The notes below the pieces were generated by a model, which was given only the letters and a program-made list of their open reading frames with translations, searched no databases and was not told the DNA's origin. The position numbers and the translations under genes were made by a program. DNA of 64,000 nt from Tachinus rufipes (lineage: Eukaryota; Arthropoda; Insecta; Coleoptera; Staphylinidae): NCBI GenBank assembly GCA_963932245.1, contig OZ010744.1, forward strand, positions 117,448,815 to 117,512,814. Direction: 5' to 3'. Shown here piece after piece: positions 11,801-23,599 of this stretch (positions are counted from its first letter, which is position 1; each line of letters opens with the position of its first letter).

Positions 11801-14695
11801 AGTGTTTTTCAATAGTTTACTGTAAAAATCGCTCAAAAATTACCAAAGAAATCAATTTCTTCCCAATAAGTTTAGAATAATGCGTTTTCTGCACAAAATT
11901 GATCTTGGAACGCATTTACAGTTTAAATATCGTATAACTATTGCTTGAAATTTAGCAAAAATCAATAAAACTGTTAAGAGACACTTAAAAATCGCTCAAA
12001 AATATAGAAAAATGCGATTACTACAAAATAAGTTTAAAAAGATACGTTTTTGCACAAAATTGCCTTTTGAAACGCATTTACAATTTAAATGTAGCACAGC
12101 TAATGCTTGAAATTTAAAACATAAAAAAATCGTTCAAAAATTTGTTTTCTGAATGAAAAAATGTTTTGGAAACACATTTGAATCAATTAAAATGTGAAAA
12201 ATGGCTGATAAAGATGCGTTTCTCGGACAAAAATACATTTACAGTTTAAGTATGGCACATTTAACGATTGAAATTAAAGAAAAATGTAAAAATCGCTCAG
12301 AAAACAGCAAAACAAAAACTTAATTAGAGCTTAAATATTGCACTTTTAACGCTTGAAATGTAGTGGAGAACATTAACACAGTTCAGAAACACGTCAAATG
12401 TGATTCCCAACATGAAAACCAGCAGTAATTAAAAAAAAAAAAACGCTCAAAAATACTTTGGAAACCCATTTGAATCAATCAAAATGTTAAAAACCGTTTA
12501 GAAATACGCGTTTTTTGCACAAAAACGAATTTAAAGTACTTTTACAGTTTAAATATTGCACATATAATAATTTAGATTAAAAAAAAATCAATAAAATTGT
12601 TAAAATCGCTCAGAAAAACGAATTTTCTAAATAAAAACGCAATTAGAAGTTAAATATTGTAATTATAATGCTTGAAATTATCAATAAAACTGTTAAGAAA
12701 CGCTTTAAATCTCTCAGGAAATCTAATTTTTACACTAAAACGCGCAGAAATGGAAAAAAAAGTTGATAAAAATACGTTTTTTGTATAAAAATACTTTAAA
12801 AACACACTTGAATCAATTAAAATGGAAAAAAATCACTTAGTACAATGCATTTCTTGTAAAAATACTCTTTGAAAACGAATTTGCAGTTCAAATATCGCAC
12901 ATCTAATAATCTAAAATAAATAAAAAATTTAAATTCGCCCAAGAAACTGCATTTTTTTAACATAAACGTTTTGAAAACGTATTTAGAGCTTAACTATTGC
13001 ATTTTTAATGCTTGAAATGTAGCAGGGATCAATAAAACTGTTAAAAAAACACGTAAAATCTCTCAGAAAATAGGATTCTTACATGAAAACAAGCAAAAAT
13101 CGCTCAAAATCCTTTTCTGAACAAAAATGTTTTTAAAACCCATTTGAATTAATTAAAAACTAATGAGAAATATGAGCTTTCTGCAAAAAACGAGTTGGAA
13201 CCACTTCTACAATTTAAATATCGCACATCTAATAACTTATTACAAAAAAATCAATATAAAATGTAAAAATCGCTCAGAAAAACTCATTTTCTGAACAAAA
13301 ACCTTTTGAAAACGTATTTAGAGCTTAAATATTGCACATTAATGTTAAAAGGAATCAATAAAACTCATAAAAAACACTTAAAAATCGCGTAAAAAATCTC
13401 GGAAAATGCACAAAAATTTAAAAAATCAGTTAGAAAAATACGCTTTTCGCATAAATTTGGCTTTGAAACGCATTTACAGTTTAAATATAGCACAACTAAT
13501 GCTTGAAATTTAGCAGGAATCAATAAAACTGTTAAAAAGGATTTAAAAATCGCTTAAAAATGCACAATAACTTTAAAAATCATTTAGAAAAATACGTTTT
13601 CTGCGCAAAATTGCCCATGAAACGCATTTACAGTTGAAATATCACAGAAATAATGATTGAAATTTAGGAAAAATCAATAAAACTGTTAATAAACACTCAA
13701 AAATCGCTCAAAAATTACCAAAAAATGCGATTTCTTCACAATAAGTTTTCTACACAAAATTTACTTTGGAATGCATTTACAGTTTAAATATCGCATAACT
13801 ATTACTTAAAAATCACTTAAAAATGAGATTTCTGCACAATAAGTTTCAAAATCATTTGGAAAAATGAGTTCTGTACACAACTAATATAATAAACAATAAA
13901 ATTGCAAAAAATTCTTCATATATATTCGTTTTTGTACAAATAAAAGCTTTTGAAACCTGTTTACAGCTTAAATATTGCTCATTTAATGCTTAAAAATGAG
14001 TAAAAATGGTTTATGAATGCATTTACACTTAAAATTGATCATGAAGAATTTAATGCTTATGCAGTTGGCAGTATTGGAAAAAATAAAGTTTGGTCAAAGT
14101 CCTAAAAAGCAAATTAATTTTCAAAAAATATTTGGTTTAAAATAAACAATAAATTTATTAATATTGTTATAAAAAAGATATTTATCTACCTAATACATAA
14201 GAAGGAAAAATATATTTCACACCTTGAACTATTTAATTTATTCAAATTTGCAACAAATTAATGAATTAATAAAATCCAAGAATGTTGTGATAATGAAAAG
14301 ATGTCATTGATTATGTTAACCTCAAATTTCATTACTTATTGTAAGGAAAAGATTAGATTAACAAATTTCTTTGTTTTCACTGACAAATTTAACACAAAGT
14401 AAAGTAATGAGTCATACGTTACCATAGTCACCTTACCTATATACATAACGATGGCCCATACAAGCACAACTCTCCGTCCGACATATCCATCAACATTCCA
14501 AAACCAGAATGGAATATACATCGAATAAAACAATTCATCTCCTAATTCAGTTCCGAATAAAAATAAATAATACCAGAACTTATTCGTTGCTCGATATTCT
14601 CGTTTGACATCTTTACTATCATCATTATAAACTCCTTCGATTCCGAAATAATTTTGTATGCTGTATACCAGCTCTGGACTCTTCAAATATTCCAT
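8844..14695 (-). CDS. SGPP1: Sphingosine-1-phosphate phosphatase (ER membrane, PAP2 superfamily)
   Basis: Four coding exons in transcript order: 14695-14437, 9801-9551, 9500-9328, 9261-8844. All junction phases agree, giving 366 residues. The start ATG is at 14695-14693. All three lipid phosphate phosphatase motifs are intact: KDIIRWPRP (residues 91-99, the K-x6-RP motif), PSTH (117-120) with the catalytic histidine support, and SRVYLGMHTVLD (160-171, SR-x5-H-x3-D), whose final Asp is the first residue after intron 2. The N-terminal FGTELGDELFY and the hydrophobic C-terminal half fit the polytopic SGPP family. In this family the enzyme dephosphorylates sphingosine-1-phosphate to sphingosine in the ER, feeding the salvage route to ceramide. 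Length is slightly below the human paralogues (about 400-440). The sequence does not decide between SGPP1 and SGPP2, so the symbol marks the family. Intron 1 (4635 bp) is mostly repeats. Confidence 0.93.
9880..10450. other. Less AT-rich block in SGPP intron 1, possible element remnant
   Basis: Composition changes sharply from AT-rich intron to a C- and A-rich segment (9990-10400) with words such as CGGCGACCGCAAGCTAC and many ACAC/CCCA runs. A 64-codon plus-strand frame at 10264-10458 shows no recognisable domain. The block looks like the remains of an inserted element, but no terminal repeats or known family were identified. Confidence 0.3.
10490..14030. repeat. Degenerate tandem repeat filling SGPP intron 1
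   Basis: About twenty diverged units, spaced mostly 156-180 bp where adjacent copies can be compared (for example 11173, 11329, 11489; 11750, 11916, 12076). Each carries the ordered words ACTTAAAAATCGCTCAAAA, AATAAGTTTAAAAATCATTT, TACGTTTTCTGCACAAAATT, AACGCATTTACAGTTTAAAT, and ATGCTTGAAATTTAGCAGG. Units near 12150-13300 are more diverged and rearranged. The high divergence means this is an old array no longer being homogenised. It is transcribed as part of the SGPP pre-mRNA. Confidence 0.85.
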
Positions 14696-14699
14696 TTTA

Positions 14700-15580
14700 A
14701 ATGAATCTATGAATGGAATTTAAATTATTATTAATTGATTGTTTTGTTTTTATTTACTTACCAGTATTAATGGATGCCGTCATGATTTGTTACATCACAG
14801 TATCGATTTTATCTGCTGCTAATCATTTTAATAGGAATTATATATTTATTAAAAAATTTTGTTGCTGCAGAATATTAAATCACAGAATTTGGCATGCGGG
14901 AGGGTGAAACGAATGTCAGTGAATGAAATGCTGCATGCGGTGTTGACAGATTTACGTCAAATACTGGAAAAAGATTACATTATCAGTTTGCGTTGTTTAT
15001 TTATTAAAATGAATTGAAGTTGTGTATTTTATATGATAATTATTAAAATAGAACCTGTAATTTATTCAGTTTCAAGGTAAAGCGTGAGAAAATACTTATA
15101 ATATTATTATGTATTGTGCGTCGACTTAACTTGGCGGTCTTTGTCTTTGTATAACGTGCTAGTTTGAATGAGCGCGTGATCAGCACGTGCAGCTGATCAC
15201 ACTTTACTTTAGAATTAAATATACTATCTTAGCTGGTCAACACTCAACACGCCTCCCGGTGTAGCAGAAAGAGAACGCATTACTAAAAGATTTGTTTAGG
15301 CTACTCACTTTAATCCACTTGCGCGCTCTTATGGATCAATTTGGACAAAAATTAAATGTAATTAATAAAACCTTTCAAGCTTAAAAATACTAAAATAAAA
15401 ATACTGCACAACTGATCACACTTTACATTAGAATTAAATAGGTTATTTGACAACGCAGCTAAGGAATACGCTATTTGACGGCAGATTAGAGTTGGCGTAA
15501 ACGTTGGGTTCAAAAATTAGACAAAACTTATTTATTATAAACACATTTTCTCCGATATTTGACTTGATCAAAGTGGTGGG
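14700..15580. other. 5' flank of the S1P phosphatase gene
   Basis: Presumed 5' UTR and promoter side of the gene. A 64-codon plus-strand frame at 14713-14907 lies opposite the 5' leader and has no family features. A segment containing CTGATCACACTTTAC is duplicated at 15193-15221 and about 15408-15437. No TATA box could be assigned with confidence. Confidence 0.4.
15176..15200. promoter_or_regulatory. Perfect inverted repeat containing two E-boxes
   Basis: GTGATCAGC (15176-15184) and GCTGATCAC (15192-15200) form a perfect 9-bp inverted repeat around ACGTGCA. Inside are overlapping-adjacent E-boxes CACGTG (15184-15189) and CAGCTG (15190-15195). It lies about 480 bp upstream of the S1P phosphatase start codon, so a bHLH-type regulatory site is possible. 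This is inferred from motif and position only. Confidence 0.35.
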
Positions 15581-15589
15581 TGCATTTAA

Positions 15590-16780
15590 TTTTCTATGAT
15601 TTAATTTAAGGAAAGAATTATGCTACATAATGAAGCTAGTAGTTATTTTAAGAGGAAACATAATGAATTGTGCTACAAAATGAAGTTTGCAGTTAAATTA
15701 AGGGGGAGATATTATTAATAAATGAATTATGCTACAAAGTGAAGTTAGTAGTTATTTTGAAGGGAAACACAATGAATTGTGCTACAAAATGAAGTTTGCA
15801 GTTAATTTAAGGGGAGTTATTATGAATTACGATATGTTTTACTGGAAAACACAATGAATTGTGCTACATAATGTAGTTTGTAGTTGAATTAAGGAAATTT
15901 ATTATGAATTATGCTACAAAGTAAAGTTTAACACAATAAATTGTGCTACAAAATAAAGTTTGCAGTTGATTCAAGGAAAATGATTAATTATTATGATTAT
16001 TTTACTGAAAAACACAATGAATTGTGCTACATAATGAAGTTTGCTTGATTATTTCCGATTTTTTTAAGAATGTACCTAACTTCATGCCATTGAATTTTTA
16101 TTAATTATGTAATTAAATGAATTGTAATCAAGTATTTTTATTAAAATAACTGTAAATTAAAAGTTTAACTAAATTTAAATGAGGTTTTACTGTTATTAAA
16201 TTAAACGTCAGTTCTGTAATGAAACAGATCAGATTGTGGTTATGTGTGTATTTGTAACTTCACTTCATTATATTCTTCGTTTAACCGACGTAACGAGCGC
16301 TGTTGCCAAACTTACGTACAATAATTTAAAGCTAAAAACAATTTATTTATTAAATACTTACAATCTCCAATGTTAATAATTAACATCAAATAAAATAAAA
16401 TAATTCAACTATAACAATATATAAAAAAATTACGCGTTTTGTAACATATCTACATTTGTTTATGTGTTCTCGAGGTTAACTTTGATAAAATTTATTTTTT
16501 TCAATTGTATTTTCGGTCAGTCAATTTTGATGATGTTTTGTATTTTTATCAATCGGACAAAGTTGAATCAATTTGAACATTGTGCAATTTTATTTTTAAT
16601 AAAAGTGACTAACTTCATTTCATTTAATATATGTGCTACAAAGTGAAGTTAGTAATTATACAATTACAAAATGAAGTTTGCTGTTAATTTAAGAGGAGTA
16701 ATAAATGAATTGTGCTAGTAGTTATTTTAAGGGGAAACAATGAATTGTGTCACAAAATAAAGTTTGCAGTTATTTAATTT
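15590..16780. repeat. Minisatellite with GAATTGTGCTACAAAATGAAGTTTG units
   Basis: About 60-bp units containing GAATTGTGCTACAAAATG, AAGTTTGCAGTT and AAGGGGAAACA are repeated about eight times in 15600-16050. The array resumes at 16625-16770 after an unrelated AT-rich stretch. Units alternate between a GCTACAAAATGAAGTTTGCA form and a GCTACAAAGTGAAGTTAGTA form, hinting at a two-unit repeat. The 60-codon frame inside 16464-16646 is not supported as a gene. Confidence 0.7.
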
Positions 16781-16800
16781 ATTTTTTTTTTAATTGTAAA

Positions 16801-16812
16801 CCGACTGCGCCA
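16801..16812 (-). repeat. Isolated primer-binding-site sequence, minus strand
   Basis: TGGCGCAGTCGG on the minus strand, the first 12 bases of the site clustered at 4844-5661. A degraded copy (ATGACGCAG) lies near 16920. It probably marks the junction of a solo or fragmented LTR. Confidence 0.4.
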
Positions 16813-17508
16813 TTTGTGATATTAAGCATTTTTAATAAACTAATTTAATTAGAACTAGAAATAATGTTTTTAAATATTATAATATTTTTAAAAACAATCA
16901 CAAATTTAAAATAAAATTAACTGCGTCATTTTTTATATTAACAATTTGAGTTTTGTTTAAATCAAACCAACAAAATTTCTAACTGGCGTGTGACTTTAAT
17001 ATAATTATTTTGTATAAACTTTTATTACATTAAATGTTATTTAAAATTAAAAAAAACTTACGTTATTAACTTCACCTCTTAAACACGTTAATAAAATGAT
17101 ACAATTTTACACTTAAATAAATATTAGATTAAATATTATCTATCACCTGATATCGTAATAGTTCATTGATTAGTAATCGTTTAATTTTTCAGACAAAATG
17201 ATTCATTTGTGCATGATTTTCATAATACAAAGTCAGGTGTCAAGTAGATTCTTAATATATGCATTTTGTGAAGCGTTATCTACTTAGAATTTAAGGATTA
17301 TGAAAATTTGTTTAAATATTTGATAATATCTTAATTGAGTATTTAAAGATAATTTTTTTTTAAACCAACATAAACTAGATATTAAAAAAAAACGTGTAAT
17401 ATGACTGGATAATTGCATTTATGAGTGTATATAAAAGATTGATGTATAATCTTGTCGGGTATGCAACTTAGTTTACTTACTAATAGGATGAGCTGCACAT
17501 ACTATAAT

Positions 17509-17520
17509 TGGCGCAGTCGG
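17509..17520 (+). repeat. Isolated primer-binding-site sequence, plus strand
   Basis: TGGCGCAGTCGG preceded by AT, as at an LTR-to-leader junction. With the inverted copy at 16801-16812 it brackets about 700 bp of AT-rich DNA. No coding remnant is attached. Confidence 0.4.
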
Positions 17521-17876
17521 TTTTGATTTTATGTAACAATTTTTTTAATAGCTACAACTTTTTGGTTTTAAATCTTTGTTGTAGAAATTTAGACCACAAT
17601 TTTGCTTAAAAATATTAATTAACTACTTCATAATTAAACTCTTTATCTATAGAATATTTATTTATAACACAACATGTATATAATAATAATAATTAACCAA
17701 TATAAATAAGTAAAAAAATTATATAAAAAAGTATACAAAATCAAAAATAAAAAATGTCATTTAAAAATTTGTTCATTTTATAAGAAGATATATTATTCAC
17801 TTCACTGAACACAACATCAATTAAATCTATAATATATAAGCGTGCAGATGTAATTACATTTAATACTACATTATTG

Positions 17877-20800
17877 TTATGTTGGTGCTGAAGGTGCGTG
17901 AGTGTTATCCCTATTTTGTCCTCTCTGTGCAGTCATGGATTGTCTTAATCTGGATGCTCTATTGGCAGCTCTTGTTGCTCGCTCCTCTTGTAATGCTTTA
18001 TAAAATATTATAAAGGATGCAATCCCAAGTATCTAAAAAATTAGAAAATAATTGTTTAGTAACTTACCTACTACTACTAACTGCTCAAAATAATTAGAGG
18101 AACACATATTTAGGTATATATCTCCTAAGCCAAACATTGGATCATTTTGAAATTTTAGTAACATTAAGTACTAATACGGTACTACTTAATGTACCAATTT
18201 AAATTAGTTGTATACGACCAATTTTGCTGTAGAATTTTTCAAATTTTGAATTTTTAGACTAAACTAATTTAATTACTACTAACTACTATTTAGCATATCT
18301 CCTAAACTAAACATTGGAACATTTTGGCATTTTAGCCACATCAAGTACTATAATAGTACTACTAATGTAGCAATTTGAATTATTTATATACGACCAATTT
18401 TACAGCAGGATTTTTCAAATTTTTAACGTTCAAACTTGACTAACTTAACTACTACCTTTTACTATTCAGCGTATCTCCTAAACCAAACATTAAAACATTT
18501 TGAAATTTTAGTCACTTTAAGTACTATTATGGTACTACTTAATGTACTAATTTGAGTTATTTGAACACGACCAATTTTATAGCAGGATTTTGTAAATTTT
18601 TAGATTTAAGCAAATTAGTTACTACTTACTATTATTTAGCATATTTTCTAAACCAAACATTGGAACATTTTAAAATTTTAGTGACATTGAGTACTATTAT
18701 GGTACTACTAAATTTACTAATTTAAGTTATTTGTATACGACCAATTTTGCAGTAAAATTTTTCAAGTTTTGAGTTTTTAGATATATCCAACTAATTTACT
18801 AATTACTACTATTTAGTATATCTCCTAAACCAAACATTGGAATATTTTGAAAATTTAGTCACTTTAAGTACTATTATGGTACTACGTAATGTATTATTTT
18901 GAATTATTTGTATACGACCAATTTTGCAGTAGAATTTTTCAAATTTTGACTTTTTATACTTAACTAACTTAATTACTACTGACTACTATTTAGCATATCT
19001 CCTAAACCAAACATTGAAACATTTTAAAATTTTACTAAGGTTGAGTACTATTATAGTACTACTAAATTTAATAATTTTAGTTATTTGTATACGACCAATT
19101 TTGCAGTAGATTTTTTCAAACTTTGAATTTTTAGATATAACCAACTAATTTACTAATTACTACTATTTAGTATATCTCCTAAACCAAACATTGAAACTTT
19201 TTGAAAATTTAGTCACTTTAAGTACTATTATGGTACTACTTAATGTATTATTTTGAATTATTTGTATACGACCAATTTTGCAGTAGAATTTTTCAAATTT
19301 TGACTTTTTATACTTAACTAACTTAAATACTACTGACTACTATTTAGCATATCTCCTAAACCAAACATTGGAACATTTGGAAATTTTAGTCAAATGAAGT
19401 ACTATTATGGTACTACTTAATGTATTATTTTGAATTATTTGTATACGACCAATTTTGTAGTAGAATTTTTCAAATTTTGACTTTTTATACTTAACTAACT
19501 TAATTACTACTGACTACTATTTAGCATATCTCCTAAACCAAACATTGAAACATTTTAAAATTTTACTAAGGTTGAGTACTATTATAGTACTACTAAATTT
19601 AATAATTTTAGTTATTTGTATACGACCAATTTTGCAGTAGATTTTTTCAAACTTTGAATTTTTAGATATAACCAACTAATTTACTAATTACTACTATTGA
19701 GTATATCTCCTAAACCAAACATTGAAACCTTTTGAAAATTTAGTCACTTTAAGTACTATTATGGTACTACTTAATGTATTATTTTGAATTATTTGTATAC
19801 GACCAATTTTGCAGTGGAATTTTTCAAATTTTGACTTTTTATACTTAACTAACTTAATTACTACTGACTACTATTTAGCATATCTCCTAAACCAAACATT
19901 GAAACATTTTAAAATTTTACTAAGATTGAGTACTATTACAGTACTACTAAATTTAATAATTTCAGTTATTTATATACGACCAATCTTGCAGTAGATTTTT
20001 TCAAACTTTGAATTTTTAGATATAACCAACTAATTTACTAGTAGTAATATTTAGTATATCTCCTAAACCAATCATTGGAACCTTTTGAAAATTTAGTCAC
20101 TTTAAGTACTATTATGGTACTACTTAATGTATTAATGTAAGTTATTTGTATACGACAAATTTTGCAGTAGAATTTTTCAAAGTTTGACTTTTTATACTTA
20201 ACTAAATTAATTACTACTGACTACTATTTAGCATATCTCCTAAACCTAACATTGAAACATTTTAAAATTTTAGTAACATTTAGTACTATTATAGTACTAC
20301 AACATTTACTAATTTAAGTTATTTGTATACGACCAATTATGCAGTAGAATTTTTCAAATTTTGAATTTTTAGATATAACCAACTAATTTACTAATACTAC
20401 TATTTAGTATATCTCTTAAACCAAACATTGGAACATTTTGAAAATTTAGTTACTTTAAGTACTTTTATAGTACTACTTAACGTACCAGTTTGAGTTATTT
20501 GCATACGACCAATTTTATAAGAAAATTTTTGTAAATTTTGATTTTTTAGATTTAAGTAAGGTAATTACTACTTACTATTATTAAACCTATTTCTTAAACC
20601 AAACATTAGAATATTTTGAAATTTTTGTTACATTAAGTACTATTACAATACTACTTAATGTACTAATATGAGTTATTTGGATAGGATCATCAATTTTGCA
20701 GTAAATTTTTTTGAGTTTTGTATTTTTTAACTCAACTAATTTAATTACTACTAACTACTATTTAGCATATCTCCTAAACTAAACACTGGAACATTTTTAC

Positions 20801-23596
20801 ATTTTAGCCACTTTAAGTACTATAATAGTACTACTTAATGTAGAAATTCGAGTTATTTATATACGACCAATTTTACAGCAGGGTTTTTCAAATTTTGAAC
20901 GTCTAAACTTGACTAACTTAACTACTACCTTTTACTATTCAGCATATCTCCTAAACCAAACATTGGATCATTTTGAAATTTTAGTCACATTAAGTACTAT
21001 TATGGTACTACTTAATGTACTAATTTGAATTATTTGTGTAGACCAGTTTTACAGCAAAATTTTAACTTTCAAATTTAAGTAAGATAATTACTACTTACTA
21101 TTATTTAGCATATCTACTAAATCAAACATTGAAAAATTTTAAAACTTTTGCCACTAAAAGTACTATTATAGTACTACTTAATTTACAAGTTTGATTTATT
21201 TGTATACGACCAATTTTACTTCTCAGCATATCTCTTAAACCAAACATTGAAACATTTTAAAACTTTTGCAACTAAAAGTACTATTATAGTACTACTTAAT
21301 TCATTTGTATACGACCAAATTTAGAGAAGAATTTTGTAAATTTTTGAATTTTCAGATTATTAAAGTTAGATAATTACTACTTACTATTATTTAGCATATC
21401 TCCTAAACCAAACATTGGATCATTTTGATTTTAGTCACATTAGGTACTATTATGGTACTTCTTAATGTAGTAATTTGAGTTATTTGTGTACGACCAATTT
21501 TAGAGTAGGATTTTGTGAACTTTAAATATTTAGATTTAAGTAAGGTAACTATTACTTACTATTATTTAGCATATCTCCTAAACCAAACATTGGATCATTT
21601 TGAAATTTTAGTCACATTAGGTACTATTATGGTACTACTTAATGTAGTAGTTTGAGTGATTTGTGTCTGACCAATTTTAGAGCAGGATTTTGTTAATTTT
21701 AAATATTTAGATTTAAGTAAGGTAACTACTACTTACATTATTTAGCATATCTCCTAAACCAAACATTGGAACATTTTGAAATTTTACTGACTTTAAGTAC
21801 TATTATGGTACTACTTCATGTATCAATTTGAGTCATTTGTATACAACCAATTTTGTCGGATAATTTTTCTAAATTTGAATTTTTAGATTTAACTAACTTA
21901 ATTACTACTTAGTACTTCTCAGCATATCTCTTAAACCAAACGTTGAAACATTTTAAAACTTTTGCTACTAAAAGTACTATTATAGTACTACTTAATTTAT
22001 TTGTATACGACCAATTTTAGAGAAGAATTTTGTAAATTTTAAATTTTTAGAATAAAGTTAGATAATTACTACTTACTATTATTTAGCATATCTCCTAAAC
22101 CAAACATTGGATCGTTTTGAAATTTTAGTTACATTAGGTACTATTACGGTACTACTTAATGTAGTAATTTGAGTATTTGTGTACGACCAATTTTAGAGCA
22201 GGATTTGTAAGTTATAAATATTCAGATTTAAGTTAGGAAATTATTACTTATTATTATTTAGCATATCTCCTAAACCAAACATTAAAATATTATTATGGTA
22301 CTACTTAATGTGCAAAATTGAGTTGTTTGGATACGAACAATTTTACAACAAAAAAATTCAAAATTTGAAAAACTTACTTAATTACTACTTGCTACTATTT
22401 AGCATATCTCCTAAACCAAACATTGCAACATTTAGAAATTTTAGTCACATTAAGTACTATTATGGTACTACTTACTGTATTAATTTGAGTTGTTTGTGTA
22501 CAACCAATTTTGTAAACTTTGCTTATTCAGATTTAAGTAAGGTAATTACTGCTTACTATTATTTAGCATATCTCCCAAACTAAACATTAGAACATTTTGA
22601 AACATTAAATACTATTATAGTACTACTTAAGGTAATTTTAATTAATTAAGTGTGGCACATAGTCAAATCAATTCTAATTTCAATATATTAATATCATTAC
22701 TATAATAAATCAATTTAATTACCTGAAACGTCCCTGCAAGGAATCCCGTAATTGAAGCTTGCAGTAGTAATTTCTTAACATATTTAGCAATCGGTTCACT
22801 ACAACCAACTTGATAAGGTTCTAAACAAATAGTTTTTTTCAACACATCTTTATCATTACATTTAAAACAAGAAAAAGGAATTGCTTCTTGCTTCTCATAA
22901 TCAATGGTTCCATTAATACCGCAACAATGCAACTAAAATGGAAAAAAAGTATTGACAGCGGTGGGATTCGAACCCACGCCCTTTCGGACTGGTGCCTAAA
23001 ACCAGCGCCTTAGACCGCTCGGCCACGCTGCCTCTGAGCGCCGATGCGGGAATTACAATATACATATCCAACTGACCTTACTTTCGAGCGAATTCCATTC
23101 TTTTTGATCGTATTTTAAATTAAAATATTTATTTTGAGATTCTTTTAATAATTCCATTGTTTTATCTTCGATATTAGACATTAATATAATTGACCAAATA
23201 CCCACAGCCCATTCAATGATGAGTAATAGAATAGCAAATATCACAATCTAAAAATAAATATAAGTGAAAGTGTATTTAATGAGTTTGTTGCCATACCAGT
23301 ATTATAAAGAAATCATGTTCTTTGCTGGGCCCTTTAACACCCAACCAGGTTATAAACAAATGTGCAATCCCTACTAATATTATCACAATAAAGGGAATTA
23401 ATATTTCATTCGGTATGAAGGTAAAATGAATAAATAATTTGTAACAAAGCACAACTGCAAATCCAATCAAAACAGCACCAGATAACTAAAATCAATTTTA
23501 TTAATATTATAAAAATAACATAACAAAACTACTCACAAATAGTAATGCTGCGTATGATAAACAAATCACTTCTTTTAATTTTAGAGATGCCATCAT
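17877..23596 (-). CDS. Tetraspanin family membrane protein
   Basis: Five coding exons in transcript order: 23596-23537, 23485-23297, 23247-23077, 22932-22723, 18032-17877 (stop at 17879-17877). Every internal junction is phase 0. The product is 261 residues, starting MMASLKLKEV. Layout is classic: four hydrophobic segments (about 8-35, 45-68, 83-105 and 200-222), a short first loop and a large second extracellular loop. That loop has LHCCG (residues 141-145) plus SC, KC, IC and GC, six loop cysteines in all. The final exon encodes the end of helix 4 and an Arg/Gln-rich cytoplasmic tail. Tetraspanins organise membrane protein microdomains; which subfamily this belongs to cannot be said. Intron 4 (4690 bp) is almost wholly a 177-bp satellite, and intron 3 (144 nt) contains a tRNA-Leu gene. 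Either of the two adjacent ATGs could start translation. Confidence 0.93.
18060..22640. repeat. 177-bp satellite array in tetraspanin intron 4
   Basis: About 26 tandem units with a period near 177 bp (TCTCCT landmarks at 18121, 18298, 18474 and onward). Each unit has TCTCCTAAACCAAACATT, a near-palindrome AGTACTATTATGGTACT (perfect AGTACTATAATAGTACT in some units), and GTATACGACCAATTTTGCAG. Between about 18820 and 20060 neighbouring units differ in a regular way (TTGAAAATTTAGTCAC against TTAAAATTTTACTAAGG) and these types alternate, an incipient higher-order repeat. Units after 21000 are more diverged and include shortened copies. The reading frames here follow the repeat and are not genes. 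Confidence 0.93.
22942..22948 (-). terminator. Pol III T7 terminator of tRNA-Leu, overlapping a splice acceptor tract
   Basis: Seven consecutive T on the minus strand, starting four bases after the tRNA discriminator base. The same tract lies 7-13 bases before the TAG acceptor (22935-22933) of tetraspanin exon 4, so it is also the polypyrimidine tract of that splice site. Confidence 0.85.
22953..23032 (-). tRNA. tRNA-Leu (anticodon UAG)
   Basis: An 80-nt class II tRNA. The acceptor stem GGCAGCG pairs with CGCTGTC (one G-U), discriminator A. The D arm carries the A box (TGGCCGAGCGG). The anticodon stem CTGGT/ACCAG holds loop TTTAGGC, giving UAG, which reads CUA. An 11-nt long variable arm (TCCGAAAGGGC) is followed by the T arm GTGGG-TTCGAAT-CCCAC with an intact B box. 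No intron is present. The gene lies entirely inside the 144-nt intron 3 of the tetraspanin gene on the same strand, leaving 44 nt on the donor side and 20 nt on the acceptor side. All stems are intact, so it is probably functional. Confidence 0.97.
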
Positions 23597-23599
23597 ATC

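Noticed and set aside
14713..14907. 64-codon plus-strand frame next to the S1P phosphatase start
   Set aside because: It lies opposite the leader of a well-supported gene, is hydrophobic because of AT-rich codons, and shows no family features.
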